DNA from: CAVVDT01 sp963747005
GTDB lineage: Bacteria > Pseudomonadota > Alphaproteobacteria > Rhizobiales > Aestuariivirgaceae
Assembly: GCA_963747005.1 (NCBI GenBank)
Contig: CAVVDT010000006.1
Span: 62,001 to 126,000, forward strand
Length of the DNA stretch: 64,000 nt
Direction of reading: 5' to 3'
Shown here: positions 42,760 through 56,411 of the stretch, piece after piece
Layout: the number at the start of each line of letters is the position of its first letter
Position numbering within the stretch: position 1 is the first letter of the stretch
Position numbers and translations under genes: made by a program
The notes under the pieces: generated by a model
Database searches by the model: none
What the model was told of the DNA's origin: nothing
The model's input: only the letters and a program-made list of their open reading frames with translations

Positions 42760-43827
42760 TTAATTGGCGATTTTTGCCCATGCCGCCGCTGTCGCCAGCA
42801 ACTTGTCCACATCCTCGGGCGCGGTGGCGTAGGACAGGACGAAACGTGCGAAGGTTTCATCCGACGCCATGTCGCGGGTCTCGGGTCCGCCCGCCGGCCA
42901 TTCGTGAAAGATCGCACCGGCGGCTTCGAGGTGCTGCTGCAATGCCACCGGCATGATACAGAAAACCTCGTTGGCCTGCGGCTTTTCCGGCAACCGCACC
43001 TGGGGCAAGGCGATCAGTCCGGCGGCGAGGCGGGCCGCCATGGCATTGGCGTGGCGGGCATTCATCAGCCACAGGTCGTCCTTCAGATAGGCGAGCATCT
43101 GGGCGCCCAGATAGCGGCTCTTCGACAAGAGCTGTGCCGAACGCATGCGCCGCCAGCCGAAATCCTCAGCCAGCCCGGGATCGAAGAAGATGACGGCTTC
43201 CAGCGCCATGGCGCCGTTCTTGGTCGCCCCGAACGATAATACATCGACACCGGCCTTCCAGGTCAGTCCAGCCGGGCTCACGCCCGATGCCACCAGCGCG
43301 TTGGCGAATCGCGCCCCGTCCATGTGCAGCCGCATGCCGTGCCGGCGCGAAAGCTCGGCGATGGCGGCAATCTCGGCCGGTGAGTAGACGGTGCCCAGTT
43401 CGCTGGCCTGGGTGATGGTGACGGCGGAGGGCTTGGGATCGTGCACCCCGCGGATGAAGCTTTTCAGGCGGACGTCGATGGCATCGGGAGTGATCTTGCC
43501 GCCGGGCGTATCCAGACCGATGATCTTGGCCCCGCCGGTCAGGAGTTCGGGCGCGCCGCATTCATCGATGTTGGAATGGGCCTCGGCATGGGCGAAGATG
43601 GCGCCATAAGGCGGGGTGATGGCCGACAGCGACAGGGCATTAGCGGCCGTTCCCGTCACCACCAGAAACGACTTCACATCGCGCTCAAAGACTTCGCAAA
43701 GGGCCGCTTCGGCCTTCGCTGTCCAGTCGTCGCCGCCATAGGACGAGGCGGTGCCGTAATTGGCCTCTTCAAGGGCGGCCATGATGGCCGGATGCACACC
43801 GTACTGGTTGTCACTGGCAAAGTTCAT
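42760..43827 (-). CDS. ltaE: Low-specificity L-threonine aldolase family (beta-eliminating lyase)
   Basis: A 355-residue PLP enzyme that cleaves L-threonine/allo-threonine to glycine and acetaldehyde. It starts MNFASDNQYGVHPAIMAALE, has YGTASSYGGDDWT, ITQASELGTVYSP, LHMDGARFANAL (the Asp contacting PLP nitrogen) and SFGATKNGAMALEAVIFF, in which the PLP lysine is in TKNG. Family length and order are normal. The frame extends upstream to 43869, but ATG 43827 starts the family N-terminus with GGAG upstream. Confidence 0.92.
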   Translation of the reverse strand: MNFASDNQYGVHPAIMAALEEANYGTASSYGGDDWTAKAEAALCEVFERDVKSFLVVTGTAANALSLSAITPPYGAIFAHAEAHSNIDECGAPELLTGGAKIIGLDTPGGKITPDAIDVRLKSFIRGVHDPKPSAVTITQASELGTVYSPAEIAAIAELSRRHGMRLHMDGARFANALVASGVSPAGLTWKAGVDVLSFGATKNGAMALEAVIFFDPGLAEDFGWRRMRSAQLLSKSRYLGAQMLAYLKDDLWLMNARHANAMAARLAAGLIALPQVRLPEKPQANEVFCIMPVALQQHLEAAGAIFHEWPAGGPETRDMASDETFARFVLSYATAPEDVDKLLATAAAWAKIAN

Positions 43828-43950
43828 GGGGGGCAAGCTCCTGGCAAGCGAAAGGCACCGGGCGTCCATAGCAAGGCAATGCCGGCACGCCTAGTCCCGG
43901 CCCGCGCATTGTCGCTTGCGCGCGTTGGCTGTTTCTGTCATTCTTTCCAG

Positions 43951-43973
43951 ATAGGACAGCAACACTGTCCTAT
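43951..43973. promoter_or_regulatory. Perfect 9-bp inverted repeat, possible operator between ltaE and gltB
   Basis: ATAGGACAG (43951-43959) and CTGTCCTAT (43965-43973) are exact complements across a five-base spacer, a layout typical of dimeric repressor sites. It is 124 bp before the ltaE start and about 290 bp before gltB. No T-run follows either side. Confidence 0.45.
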
Positions 43974-44203
43974 GCGGCATTTTCGCTTGCGGGCAACCTT
44001 CGTGACGGCAACTGACATGGCAGCGCTGAACAAGAGGGACAGGCGGGCGAGGATGCGTTTTACGGGTGGGACTACGGCCAAACGATAATGAAGGGTTCGG
44101 CTCATCCGCCTTATTGGGGGAAGCGTCGAATCCGGCAAGGCCAGCCAGGGCCCGGACCCGGTTCCTCGACCATCGAGCTTCCCTTGATCACTGACCTGCA
44201 AAA

Positions 44204-44221
44204 GCGTTCCCCACGGAACGC
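44204..44221 (+). other. Hairpin in the gltB leader
   Basis: GCGTTCC (44204-44210) and GGAACGC (44215-44221) pair over a CCAC loop, 40 bp before the gltB start. No T-run follows. It may modulate leader stability or be incidental. Confidence 0.4.
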
Positions 44222-44260
44222 CGATGCCGGTATGCTGGAGGCATGAAAGGGTGGAGTGCC

Positions 44261-48958
<4,698 letters not shown>

Positions 48959-48972
48959 GGTCTGGAGCAGGT

Positions 48973-50397
48973 ATGGGCAAGATCACCGGTTTTCTCGAGT
49001 TTGACCGCCAGGAGCAGAAATACGCACCCGCTGCCGATCGGGTACGGCATTTCCATGAGTTCATCCTGCCGCTCGATGAACACGATCTGGTGCACCAGGC
49101 GGCGCGTTGCATGGATTGCGGCATTCCCTTCTGCCATGGGCCTGCCGGCTGCCCGGTCAATAACCAGATCCCCGACTGGAACGACCTGGTGTATCGCGGC
49201 GACTGGGAAAAGGCGGCGAAGAACCTCCATTCCACCAACAATTTTCCGGAGATGACCGGGCGCATCTGCCCGGCGCCGTGCGAGGGCGCCTGCACGCTCA
49301 ATCTCGAAGATACCCCGGTCGCCATCAAGACCATCGAGCAGGCCATCGCCGACCGCGCCTACAAGGAGGGCTGGATCCGGCCCGAACCGGCCGAGCAGGC
49401 GACAGGCAGGAAGGTCGCCATTGTCGGCTCCGGCCCGGCGGGCATGGCGGCGGCCCAGCAGCTTGCCCGCGTCGGGCACGAGGTGCACGTCTTCGAACGC
49501 GATGCCAGGCCCGGCGGCCTGCTGCGCTACGGCATTCCCGATTTCAAGATGGAAAAGCACTACATCGACCGTCGCGTCGAGCAGATGGAAGGTGAAGGTG
49601 TTGCCTTTCACACCGATGTGCATGTCGGCCATGACCTGAGCGCCAGGACGCTGGTCGACGACCACGACGCGGTCCTGCTGGCCGGCGGTTCCAAGCAGTC
49701 GCGCGATCTGCCCATCGAGGGCCGCGACCTCGACGGCATCCACTTCGCCATGGATTTCCTGCCGCAGCAGAACCGCCGGGTTTCCGGCGAGCTGCTCGGC
49801 AACGTCAGGCCAATCCTCGCGGGCGGCAAGCATGTGGTGGTGATCGGCGGTGGCGACACCGGGTCGGACTGCATCGGCACCTCAATCCGCCAGGGGGCGC
49901 TTTCGGTCACCCAGCTTGAGATCATGCCGCAGCCGCCGCTGCACGAGAACAAGATGCTGACATGGCCCAACTGGCCGCTGAAGCTGCGCACCTCCTCAAG
50001 TCAGCAGGAAGGCGTCGAGCGCGATTTTTCGGTAATGACGCAGCACTTTTCCGGCGCCAAGGGTGTTGTCAACAAGCTGCATTGCCTGCGCGTAGATGCC
50101 AAGCTCCAGCCGGTCGCCGGCAGCGAATTTGAACTCAAGGCCGATCTCGTCCTTTTGGCCATGGGCTTCGTTCACCCGGTGCTCGAAGGCATGGTTGAGG
50201 AACTGGGCGTGGCGCTCGATCAACGCAAGAACGTGCGCGCCAGCACCGACGACTATCGCACGTCGGTGGACAAGGTTTTTGCTGCCGGCGACATGCGCCG
50301 CGGCCAGTCGCTGGTGGTATGGGCGATCCGTGAGGGCCGGCAGGCGGCACGCGCCGTCGATGCATTCCTGATGGGTTCGAGCATCTTGCCGAGATAG
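48973..50397 (+). CDS. gltD: Glutamate synthase small subunit
   Basis: A 474-residue FAD/NADPH-binding flavoprotein that delivers electrons to GltB. Iron-sulfur cysteine clusters are CMDCGIPFCHGPAGCPVNNQIP-like and CPAPCEGACTL, followed by the FAD motif VAIVGSGPAGMAAA, the NADP motif HVVVIGGGDTGSDCIG and the GDMRRGQSLVVWAI end. The frame is open far upstream into gltB, but the ATG 48973 start with a GGAG site gives MGKITGFLEFDRQ, the family N-terminus. It is in an operon with gltB. Confidence 0.96.
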   Translation: MGKITGFLEFDRQEQKYAPAADRVRHFHEFILPLDEHDLVHQAARCMDCGIPFCHGPAGCPVNNQIPDWNDLVYRGDWEKAAKNLHSTNNFPEMTGRICPAPCEGACTLNLEDTPVAIKTIEQAIADRAYKEGWIRPEPAEQATGRKVAIVGSGPAGMAAAQQLARVGHEVHVFERDARPGGLLRYGIPDFKMEKHYIDRRVEQMEGEGVAFHTDVHVGHDLSARTLVDDHDAVLLAGGSKQSRDLPIEGRDLDGIHFAMDFLPQQNRRVSGELLGNVRPILAGGKHVVVIGGGDTGSDCIGTSIRQGALSVTQLEIMPQPPLHENKMLTWPNWPLKLRTSSSQQEGVERDFSVMTQHFSGAKGVVNKLHCLRVDAKLQPVAGSEFELKADLVLLAMGFVHPVLEGMVEELGVALDQRKNVRASTDDYRTSVDKVFAAGDMRRGQSLVVWAIREGRQAARAVDAFLMGSSILPR

Positions 50398-51510
50398 CTA
50401 CTTCACAATGCTGAAATCATCGATGCGACCGGGCTCGGGTCTGGGCGCTTCACCCTTGGTGAACAGCCTTTCCGCCTGGCTGCCCGGCGGGCCGGTGAGA
50501 TTGAGCACGGCAAGGCTCGGGGTGTCGTCGCGTGGCGGCCGGGCGACGGCGGGGGTCTTTGGTTTGGGCTTGGCGTGTTCGATGGGCAGCGCCAGTCGGG
50601 CCACGGCCACGGCGTCGGGCGACGGCAGGTCCCCAGGATCGAGCTCAACCACGTCGCCATTGGCCAGGGCCTTGCCGAATGTCGGCAATTCGACGCCGGG
50701 GCGCTGGCGCTGCGACGGCGGCGAAACGTCGGTTTGGACCGTATCGCCCGAGGGCGTGATGCCGTGAGCGGCGTCCATGTCGGCGTGAAGCTGCTCGAGC
50801 ACGATCGAGGCCAGCTTGTCGTTGCCGCCGCGCAGCAGGTTGACGCCATTGTGCGAGCGCAGCCGGGTGAGGTTGCCGGTGAGGTCGTAGCCGCTGTCGG
50901 TATAGCTGCCGTCGGCATTGGCGAATTGCGCGCGGATGTCGATGAACTTGAAACCGGCCTTTTCCACCGCGGCGCGTTGCAGGCCGTTCACCCGCCTTGC
51001 CACCTCGTCGATATCGCTGGAGGCCATGGGCGGCAGGCCGACCCAGTAGACGGCCACCTTTGCCTGCTTCAGCACGTCGATGAGGCTGGCGATGTTGGCG
51101 TTGTAGGCCTCGGTCCACTGCGGCGATCCGTAGGTGATGAGTTCGCCGGCGTGGCGAATGTCGCGGCCGTCGTTGGAGCCGATCATGACAATGGCGATGT
51201 CGAACTGGTTGCGTTCGAGGATCCCCTTGAGGGCCATCGGCCAATCGTAGATCTCCGGACGGGCAAGCCCGGATGCCTCCTTGAAGCGGCCGCTGACCTT
51301 CAGATTGGGGTCATCGTAAGCCTGTCGCGCCAGGCCCGCCCACAGGCCGCCAGCGAGACTGTCGCCAATCACGAAGGCATTGTAGGTGTCCTGCGGGCCG
51401 GGAAGGTAGCTGCGCGATCCAGCGGAGGCCGGCGCGACCATCAGGGCGATTGCGAAAAAGGCGATTGCCGCCGCCAGCCATCGCCCGGCCATTGTTCTTG
51501 CCATCATCAT
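50398..51510 (-). CDS. DUF459 SGNH-hydrolase family exported protein
   Basis: A 370-residue protein with a signal peptide (MAGRWLAAAIAFFAIALMVAPASA) and an SGNH-hydrolase core: FVIGDSLAGGLWAGL (nucleophile Ser block), IVMIGSNDGRD (Gly and Asn blocks) and a later YDLTG segment in a longer loop; the late Asp-x-x-His block is less clear (around SHNGVNLLRGG). A Pro-rich tail follows. The family is linked to envelope O-acetyl or lipid modification. The start has three successive ATGs with GGTGG just upstream. It ends directly at the gltD stop and is followed on the same strand by the lytic transglycosylase gene upstream. Confidence 0.86.
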   Translation of the reverse strand: MMMARTMAGRWLAAAIAFFAIALMVAPASAGSRSYLPGPQDTYNAFVIGDSLAGGLWAGLARQAYDDPNLKVSGRFKEASGLARPEIYDWPMALKGILERNQFDIAIVMIGSNDGRDIRHAGELITYGSPQWTEAYNANIASLIDVLKQAKVAVYWVGLPPMASSDIDEVARRVNGLQRAAVEKAGFKFIDIRAQFANADGSYTDSGYDLTGNLTRLRSHNGVNLLRGGNDKLASIVLEQLHADMDAAHGITPSGDTVQTDVSPPSQRQRPGVELPTFGKALANGDVVELDPGDLPSPDAVAVARLALPIEHAKPKPKTPAVARPPRDDTPSLAVLNLTGPPGSQAERLFTKGEAPRPEPGRIDDFSIVK

Positions 51511-51542
51511 TCCACCGGGGTCAAAGGCGCCGTCGATGTAAC

Positions 51543-52808
51543 TTAGTGGCTTCGGCGCACGCGCTCAAGCAGGTCGGCGGTCGCATAGCCGTCGGGCACC
51601 ATGCCGGCGGCGCGCTGATAGGCCTGGATGGCGGCCTGGGTCTTGTTGCCGAAATAGCCCGAGGTGCCGCCGGTATCAAAGCCGCGCGCGGTGAGCAGTT
51701 CCTGCAGTTCGATGCGCTCGTTGCGCGACAGGATGCCCTGACCGACCGGCCAGGGATGCACCAGCGGTCCCTGGCCGCGCAGCCGGTCGGCGAGAAGCGC
51801 CACCGCCAGGCCATAGGCGACCGAATTGTTATAGGCGAGGATGGCCTTGAAATTGTCGGTGACCAGGAAGGCAGGGCCGGCGGCGCCGGCCGGCAGCACC
51901 AGACTCGCCTTTTCCAGCGGCAGGCCGAAGCGGCCGCCGCCGGCCACCCGGACGCCGAGATGAGCCCATTGGGCGAAGCTGCGTTTGCCGGCATCGCCGA
52001 CGAGACCGTAGTCGAATCCGGAAGGCAGCGTCACCTCGAAGCCCCAGGGCCGATCCTGCTTCCAGCCCCGCTTGGCCAGGTAGTTGGCCGATGAGGCCAG
52101 CGCGTCGGGGACGCTCGACCAGATGTCGCGGCGATGGTCGCCGGTCCAGTCGACGGCATAGGCGTTGAAGGTGGTGGGGATGAACTGGGTGTGGCCCATG
52201 GCGCCGGCCCACGAGCCGGTGAAGTGGTCGGCGGTGATGTCGCCGTTGGCCAGGATCTGCAAGGCTGCCACAAGCTGCTGGCGGCCATAGGTCTGGCGCG
52301 GGCCGTCATAGGCAAGGGTTGCCAGCGACCGCAGCACGCTCTTGTCGCCGGCATAGGTGCCGTAGTTGGACTCGATCCCCCAGATGGCGACCAGCACATA
52401 GCGGTCGACGCCGATGCGTTCCTCGATGGCCTTCAGCGGGCCGGCGAATTCGGTGGCTTTGGCGCGGCCGTTGGCGATACGCAGATCGCTCACCCGCTTC
52501 TCGATGTAATCGGCGATCGCCGTAGTGAACTCGGCCTGATTCTGGTTGCGGGCCACGACATCGGGGTCGGGCACGAGGTTGCCCATTACGTCCTGGTAGA
52601 GCTGGTGCGAGATGCCGTTGGCTCTCGCGACAGGCCAGAAATCCGCGACGAACTGACGAAACGTCGCCTTGTCGGCAAGCCCGGCGAGGCCGGCGGTGTC
52701 ATAGGCCTGTTCCCCGGCGCGGGCATCGCCGAGGCCGCCCGCAAGCAGCGCCACGGCCATGATCGATGCCGGCACCATTGCCCATCTCCGCCCCTTAAGC
52801 GGTTGCAT
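51543..52808 (-). CDS. Lytic murein transglycosylase (MltB type) with peptidoglycan-binding domain
   Basis: A 421-residue exported enzyme. The N-terminal hydrophobic segment (MVPASIMAVALLAGGLGDARA) is a signal peptide. The MltB-type domain has AIWGIESNYGTYAGDKSVLRSL with the catalytic Glu, GSWAGAMGHTQFIPTTFNAYAVDW and the end near YNNSVAYGLAVALLADRL; a PG-binding domain (LLTARGFDTGGTSGYFGNKTQAAIQAYQ) closes the protein. It cleaves murein glycan strands with 1,6-anhydro product formation. It is the first gene of a run on the minus strand, 32 bp before the DUF459 gene. Confidence 0.93.
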   Translation of the reverse strand: MQPLKGRRWAMVPASIMAVALLAGGLGDARAGEQAYDTAGLAGLADKATFRQFVADFWPVARANGISHQLYQDVMGNLVPDPDVVARNQNQAEFTTAIADYIEKRVSDLRIANGRAKATEFAGPLKAIEERIGVDRYVLVAIWGIESNYGTYAGDKSVLRSLATLAYDGPRQTYGRQQLVAALQILANGDITADHFTGSWAGAMGHTQFIPTTFNAYAVDWTGDHRRDIWSSVPDALASSANYLAKRGWKQDRPWGFEVTLPSGFDYGLVGDAGKRSFAQWAHLGVRVAGGGRFGLPLEKASLVLPAGAAGPAFLVTDNFKAILAYNNSVAYGLAVALLADRLRGQGPLVHPWPVGQGILSRNERIELQELLTARGFDTGGTSGYFGNKTQAAIQAYQRAAGMVPDGYATADLLERVRRSH

Positions 52809-52839
52809 CTTCTTTCAGTCCCCTTGAACCGTCGACACC

Positions 52840-53829
52840 TCACGCAGCGTTGCGTTTGGCCAGCCGGTCCTCCCATTCCAGTGCCGTCGTGACGATCTCA
52901 TCCAGATCCTCGTGACGGGGCGTCCATCCCAGAACCGAGCGCACCCGTTTGGCGCCGGCCACCAGGATCGGCGGATCGCCGGCGCGGCGCGGCATGTCGC
53001 GGACGTCCAGCCGATGGCCGACCGCTCGTTCCACCGCGGCGATGACCTCAAGCACGGATGAACCGCTGCCATAGCCGCAATTGAAGACGTCGGGTCCGCC
53101 GCCGCCTCGTAGATAATCGAGCGCCTTGAGATGAGCGGCTATCAGGTCGCCCACGTGAATGTAGTCGCGGATGCAGGTGCCATCCGGGGTCTCGTAGTCG
53201 CGCCCGTAGATGTCGAGGTGGTCGCGCTGACCGAGTGCCACCTGGCTCGCCACCTTGATGAGATGGGTGGCGCGCGCCGTCGACTGGCCGGTGCGGCCTT
53301 TCGGATCGGCGCCGGCGACGTTGAAATAGCGCAAGGCCACGTAGCTGAGGCCATAGGCCACGGCACTGTCGCGCAACATCCACTCAGTCATCAGCTTGGA
53401 TGTGCCGTAAGGTGAGATGGGGGCGAGCCGGCCGTCTTCGAAGACCGGGTTGACTTCCGGTATGCCATAGACGGCGGCGGTCGAGGAGAAAATGAAATGC
53501 TGAATGCCGGCCTTGACCACCGCTTCGATCAGCGAGCGCGATTTTACCGTATTGTTGAGATAGTAGCCGAGCGGATCGGTGACCGAGTCGGGGACGACAA
53601 TCGAACCGGCGAAGTGCACCACCGCGGTGACCTTGTGACGGGCCATGAGGGTGCCGACACATGCGACATCGCCGACATCGCCCTTGACGAGGAGGGCCGG
53701 TGATGGCACGGCCCACTCGAACCCCGTCGACAGGTCGTCTAGCACCACCACGTCCTCGCCGCGATCCAGGAGGCCGAGAACCATATGAGAGCCGATATAG
53801 CCTGCTCCGCCTGTCACCAGGACGCTCAT
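52840..53829 (-). CDS. galE: UDP-glucose 4-epimerase
   Basis: A 329-residue extended short-chain dehydrogenase. The NAD motif VTGGAGYIGSHMVLG, the catalytic Ser/Thr region FSSTAAVYGIP and YGTSKLMTEWML (Tyr-x-x-x-Lys) are intact, and the late DGTCIRDYIHVGDLIAAH matches GalE. It interconverts UDP-glucose and UDP-galactose for envelope polysaccharide. It is divergent from galU across a 113-bp gap, and lies 31 bp before the transglycosylase gene on the same strand. Confidence 0.95.
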   Translation of the reverse strand: MSVLVTGGAGYIGSHMVLGLLDRGEDVVVLDDLSTGFEWAVPSPALLVKGDVGDVACVGTLMARHKVTAVVHFAGSIVVPDSVTDPLGYYLNNTVKSRSLIEAVVKAGIQHFIFSSTAAVYGIPEVNPVFEDGRLAPISPYGTSKLMTEWMLRDSAVAYGLSYVALRYFNVAGADPKGRTGQSTARATHLIKVASQVALGQRDHLDIYGRDYETPDGTCIRDYIHVGDLIAAHLKALDYLRGGGGPDVFNCGYGSGSSVLEVIAAVERAVGHRLDVRDMPRRAGDPPILVAGAKRVRSVLGWTPRHEDLDEIVTTALEWEDRLAKRNAA

Positions 53830-53942
53830 GTGGTGGCTTCCTCTCCGGATTGCTTCATCATCGTCAACCGATCGTTTCCATAAATTGACCGATAAACGGT
53901 TTCCAGTCTGTTACCCCTTTCACCCTTGAGGCCATCTGCACC

Positions 53943-54827
53943 ATGAAAAGCCCGCTCAAGAAAGCCGTATTTCCTGTCGCCGGCCTCGGCACCCGCTTCC
54001 TGCCAGCCACCAAGGCGATGCCCAAGGAAATGCTCACCATCGTCGATAGGCCGATCATCCAACTGGCGGTGGATGAGGCGCGCGAGGCGGGCATCGAGCA
54101 CTTCATCTTCGTTACCGGGCGCAACAAGGGCGTCATCGAGGATCATTTCGACAAGCAGTATGAACTGGAGGAAACCCTCAGAAGGCGCGGCAAGATCACG
54201 GAACTCTCCCTCCTGGAGGCCGACCTGCCGAGCGCCGGGCAGACCAGCTTCACCCGCCAGCAGGAGCCCCTGGGCCTCGGCCATGCGGTGTGGTGCGCAC
54301 GCGAGCTGATCGGCGGTCAACCGTTTGCGCTGTTGCTGCCCGACATGCTGATCCATGCGCGCCCCGGCTGCCTGAAGCAGATGCTTGAGGTCTACGAAGA
54401 CCATGGCGGCAATGTGGTCGCCGTCGAGGAAGTGCCTGCCGAGCACGTGAGCCGCTATGGCGTCGTCGGCGTCGGTGAGACGCTGCGACAGGGGTTTCGC
54501 ATCTCCTCCATGGTGGAAAAGCCCTCCACGCAGGATGCACCGTCCAATCTCATCATCTCCGGGCGCTACATCCTGCAGCCGGACGTCTTCGACAAGATCG
54601 CCACCCAGAATCCCGGTGCCGGCGGCGAGATCCAGCTCACCGATGCCATGATCCGGCTGATGCGCGAGCAGCCGTTCTACGGCCTCAAATTCAACGGCAC
54701 CACCTATGACTGCGGCGACAAGGTGGGCTTTCTTGCAGCCAATGTCGCCTACGGCCTCGAGCGCAAGGACATCGCGCCGGCTTTCCGGGCCGAGCTCAAG
54801 CGCATTATCGCCGAATACGGGCTGTAA
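53943..54827 (+). CDS. galU: UTP-glucose-1-phosphate uridylyltransferase
   Basis: A 294-residue nucleotidyltransferase that makes UDP-glucose. The N-terminal KAVFPVAGLGTRFLPATKAMPKEML is the sugar-nucleotide motif, with the MLTIVDRPIIQLAVDEA and FVTGRNKGVIEDHFD segments following; GQPFALLLPDMLIH and VEKPSTQDAPSNLIISGRYI are also family features. It feeds galE and surface glycan synthesis. The end lies seven bases from the convergent outer-membrane gene. Confidence 0.96.
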   Translation: MKSPLKKAVFPVAGLGTRFLPATKAMPKEMLTIVDRPIIQLAVDEAREAGIEHFIFVTGRNKGVIEDHFDKQYELEETLRRRGKITELSLLEADLPSAGQTSFTRQQEPLGLGHAVWCARELIGGQPFALLLPDMLIHARPGCLKQMLEVYEDHGGNVVAVEEVPAEHVSRYGVVGVGETLRQGFRISSMVEKPSTQDAPSNLIISGRYILQPDVFDKIATQNPGAGGEIQLTDAMIRLMREQPFYGLKFNGTTYDCGDKVGFLAANVAYGLERKDIAPAFRAELKRIIAEYGL

Positions 54828-54834
54828 CCGCCGT

Positions 54835-56244
54835 CTACAACCTGAAGCGCACACCGGCGGTGACGCGGTTCTCGATATAGTCACCGCCCGGTGTATCGGT
54901 GCGAAATTCGGTCAGATGATAGCCCGCCGTCAGTTCGATGTTGCGCCTGAGGATGTAGCTCACCGCCACATCGGCGTTGAGCGTCAGTTCATTGAGGGAA
55001 ATGCCCACATAGCTGGCATAGTTGGCACCGATACCGGCGGTCAGCACGACATCGTCGCGCAGCGCCTGGGCGATAGTGGCCGATCCCGTCCAGTTGCGGA
55101 TGGCGGTGGCGCCGGCGTCGGCGGTCTCGTCGAGGCCGGATGAGGCCTTGAAAGTGATGGTGGTCAACCGGGTCGGCCGCCAGATCAGGTCGGCATCGAG
55201 CCCGACGGCAGACACGCTCTTCAGGCTCTTGTCGGCATAATCGCGATAGTCGTAGCGCACCGCCACATCGCCGCTCCACAGATCGGACGGATTGAGCGAC
55301 AGGCCGGCCCGCAGATAGCCGCCTTGCGAATCACGCCTGAGGCCGGAGCGGTCCACCGTGATCTCGTGCAGGCGCGGCGCATAGGCCGCCTCGATGAACG
55401 GCACCACGGCGGTTGAGGTCGCATAGCCGAGCCGCAGCCTGACGTCGGGCTCGACATAGTTGCGGTCGGCGTTGTTTTCGATGCCGCCGCTGCCGAGGTT
55501 GACGTTGCCGTACTTGTACCAGTTGGCCTCGGCCGCCAGCGTCGCGACGATGCGACCGGCCTGGCGTGTCAGGCTCGCGGCAGTCGAGACGGTCTGGTCG
55601 ACGCGCTGCGAGGTGGCAGTCGAGGGCACTTCGCTGGATGAGCCGAAGGTCTGGGTCAGGTCGTAGCCGGCGGTCAGGTCGAAGGTGGTGTCGTGCAGCA
55701 CGTCCAGCCGCAGTGCTGCCCGGGTGTCGAAGGTGATGTCGTTGTATTGCGGGTGCTTGTGGTAGAAGACGAAGTCGCCGCTGGCCGTCAGGGAGAGCGA
55801 ATGCCTGACCCAGTCGCTCTGGAGACGCAGATCCGGTGTCACCCTGAGACCGACGTCGGCTTTCGGTCTGCTTGCGCTCTCATTGACATTGTCGGTAAAG
55901 GCGCTGCCGATGCCGAGGGCTGGATAGAGCCGGAAGGCGCCGGTGCGCAGACCCATTGGGGCATTGGGCTCGATAAGCGCGGCGCGACGCGGCGGCGGCG
56001 GGGGTGGCGCTTCGGGCGCCACCGTCAGGCGGCTCACTTGCGGTTGCGGGACGATGTCGCTGGTGTTGGCGTTCACATCGCTCGCCGGCACATCGGTCGT
56101 GAGAGCATCGGTTGCCAGCGGCAGCAGGGCAGGGCGCAAATCGGGGACTTGCTGGGCCCGCGCCGGACCGACCCATGGACCGGCCGCGACGGCAATGGCC
56201 AGCGCCGGGCCGCCAAATATCCTCCAGCCGCGAGACATCCTCAT
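54835..56244 (-). CDS. Outer-membrane beta-barrel protein (BBP2-like)
   Basis: A 469-residue exported protein with a signal peptide (ALAIAVAAGPWVGPARAQQ), a Pro-rich linker with PPPPPPRR (~80-90) and a C-terminal barrel of alternating strands from ~100 on (FRLYPALGIGSAFTDNVNES, TFDTRAALRLDVLHDTTFDL, ending VTAGVRFRL with the terminal aromatic/leucine pattern of outer-membrane proteins). It fits the BBP2_2 outer membrane group, linked to surface polysaccharide or porin roles, but no function is proven. The start may be ATG 56244 or 56238; the longer frame from 56478 overlaps the opposite gene. Confidence 0.85.
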   Translation of the reverse strand: MRMSRGWRIFGGPALAIAVAAGPWVGPARAQQVPDLRPALLPLATDALTTDVPASDVNANTSDIVPQPQVSRLTVAPEAPPPPPPRRAALIEPNAPMGLRTGAFRLYPALGIGSAFTDNVNESASRPKADVGLRVTPDLRLQSDWVRHSLSLTASGDFVFYHKHPQYNDITFDTRAALRLDVLHDTTFDLTAGYDLTQTFGSSSEVPSTATSQRVDQTVSTAASLTRQAGRIVATLAAEANWYKYGNVNLGSGGIENNADRNYVEPDVRLRLGYATSTAVVPFIEAAYAPRLHEITVDRSGLRRDSQGGYLRAGLSLNPSDLWSGDVAVRYDYRDYADKSLKSVSAVGLDADLIWRPTRLTTITFKASSGLDETADAGATAIRNWTGSATIAQALRDDVVLTAGIGANYASYVGISLNELTLNADVAVSYILRRNIELTAGYHLTEFRTDTPGGDYIENRVTAGVRFRL

Positions 56245-56411
56245 CCTTGCTTCCGCCACGCCAAACCGCGGAGCCGGTGCTCCGTTCGCATGCCTGCACG
56301 AAGCTACGGGACTTATGGTTAACGAGCGGTCAACGATGTGTGCCTGGATGATCGTGCTGACGGTGAACTGAAGGCTTTCCCCACCGGGCCGGAGCATGTA
56401 GTGTCGCGACC

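Larger units (their letters stand above)
43828..44260. other. 433-bp gap between ltaE and gltB
   Basis: This gap between divergent genes has no convincing coding sequence; the short frames on both strands have no family similarity, and I reject them. It holds two sites listed separately, an operator-like palindrome (43951-43973) and a hairpin in the gltB leader (44204-44221), and presumably the promoters of ltaE and gltBD. Confidence 0.6.

Noticed and set aside
43938..44201. Short frames on both strands in the ltaE-gltB gap
   Set aside because: No family similarity, no good ribosome site, and they overlap the operator-like palindrome.
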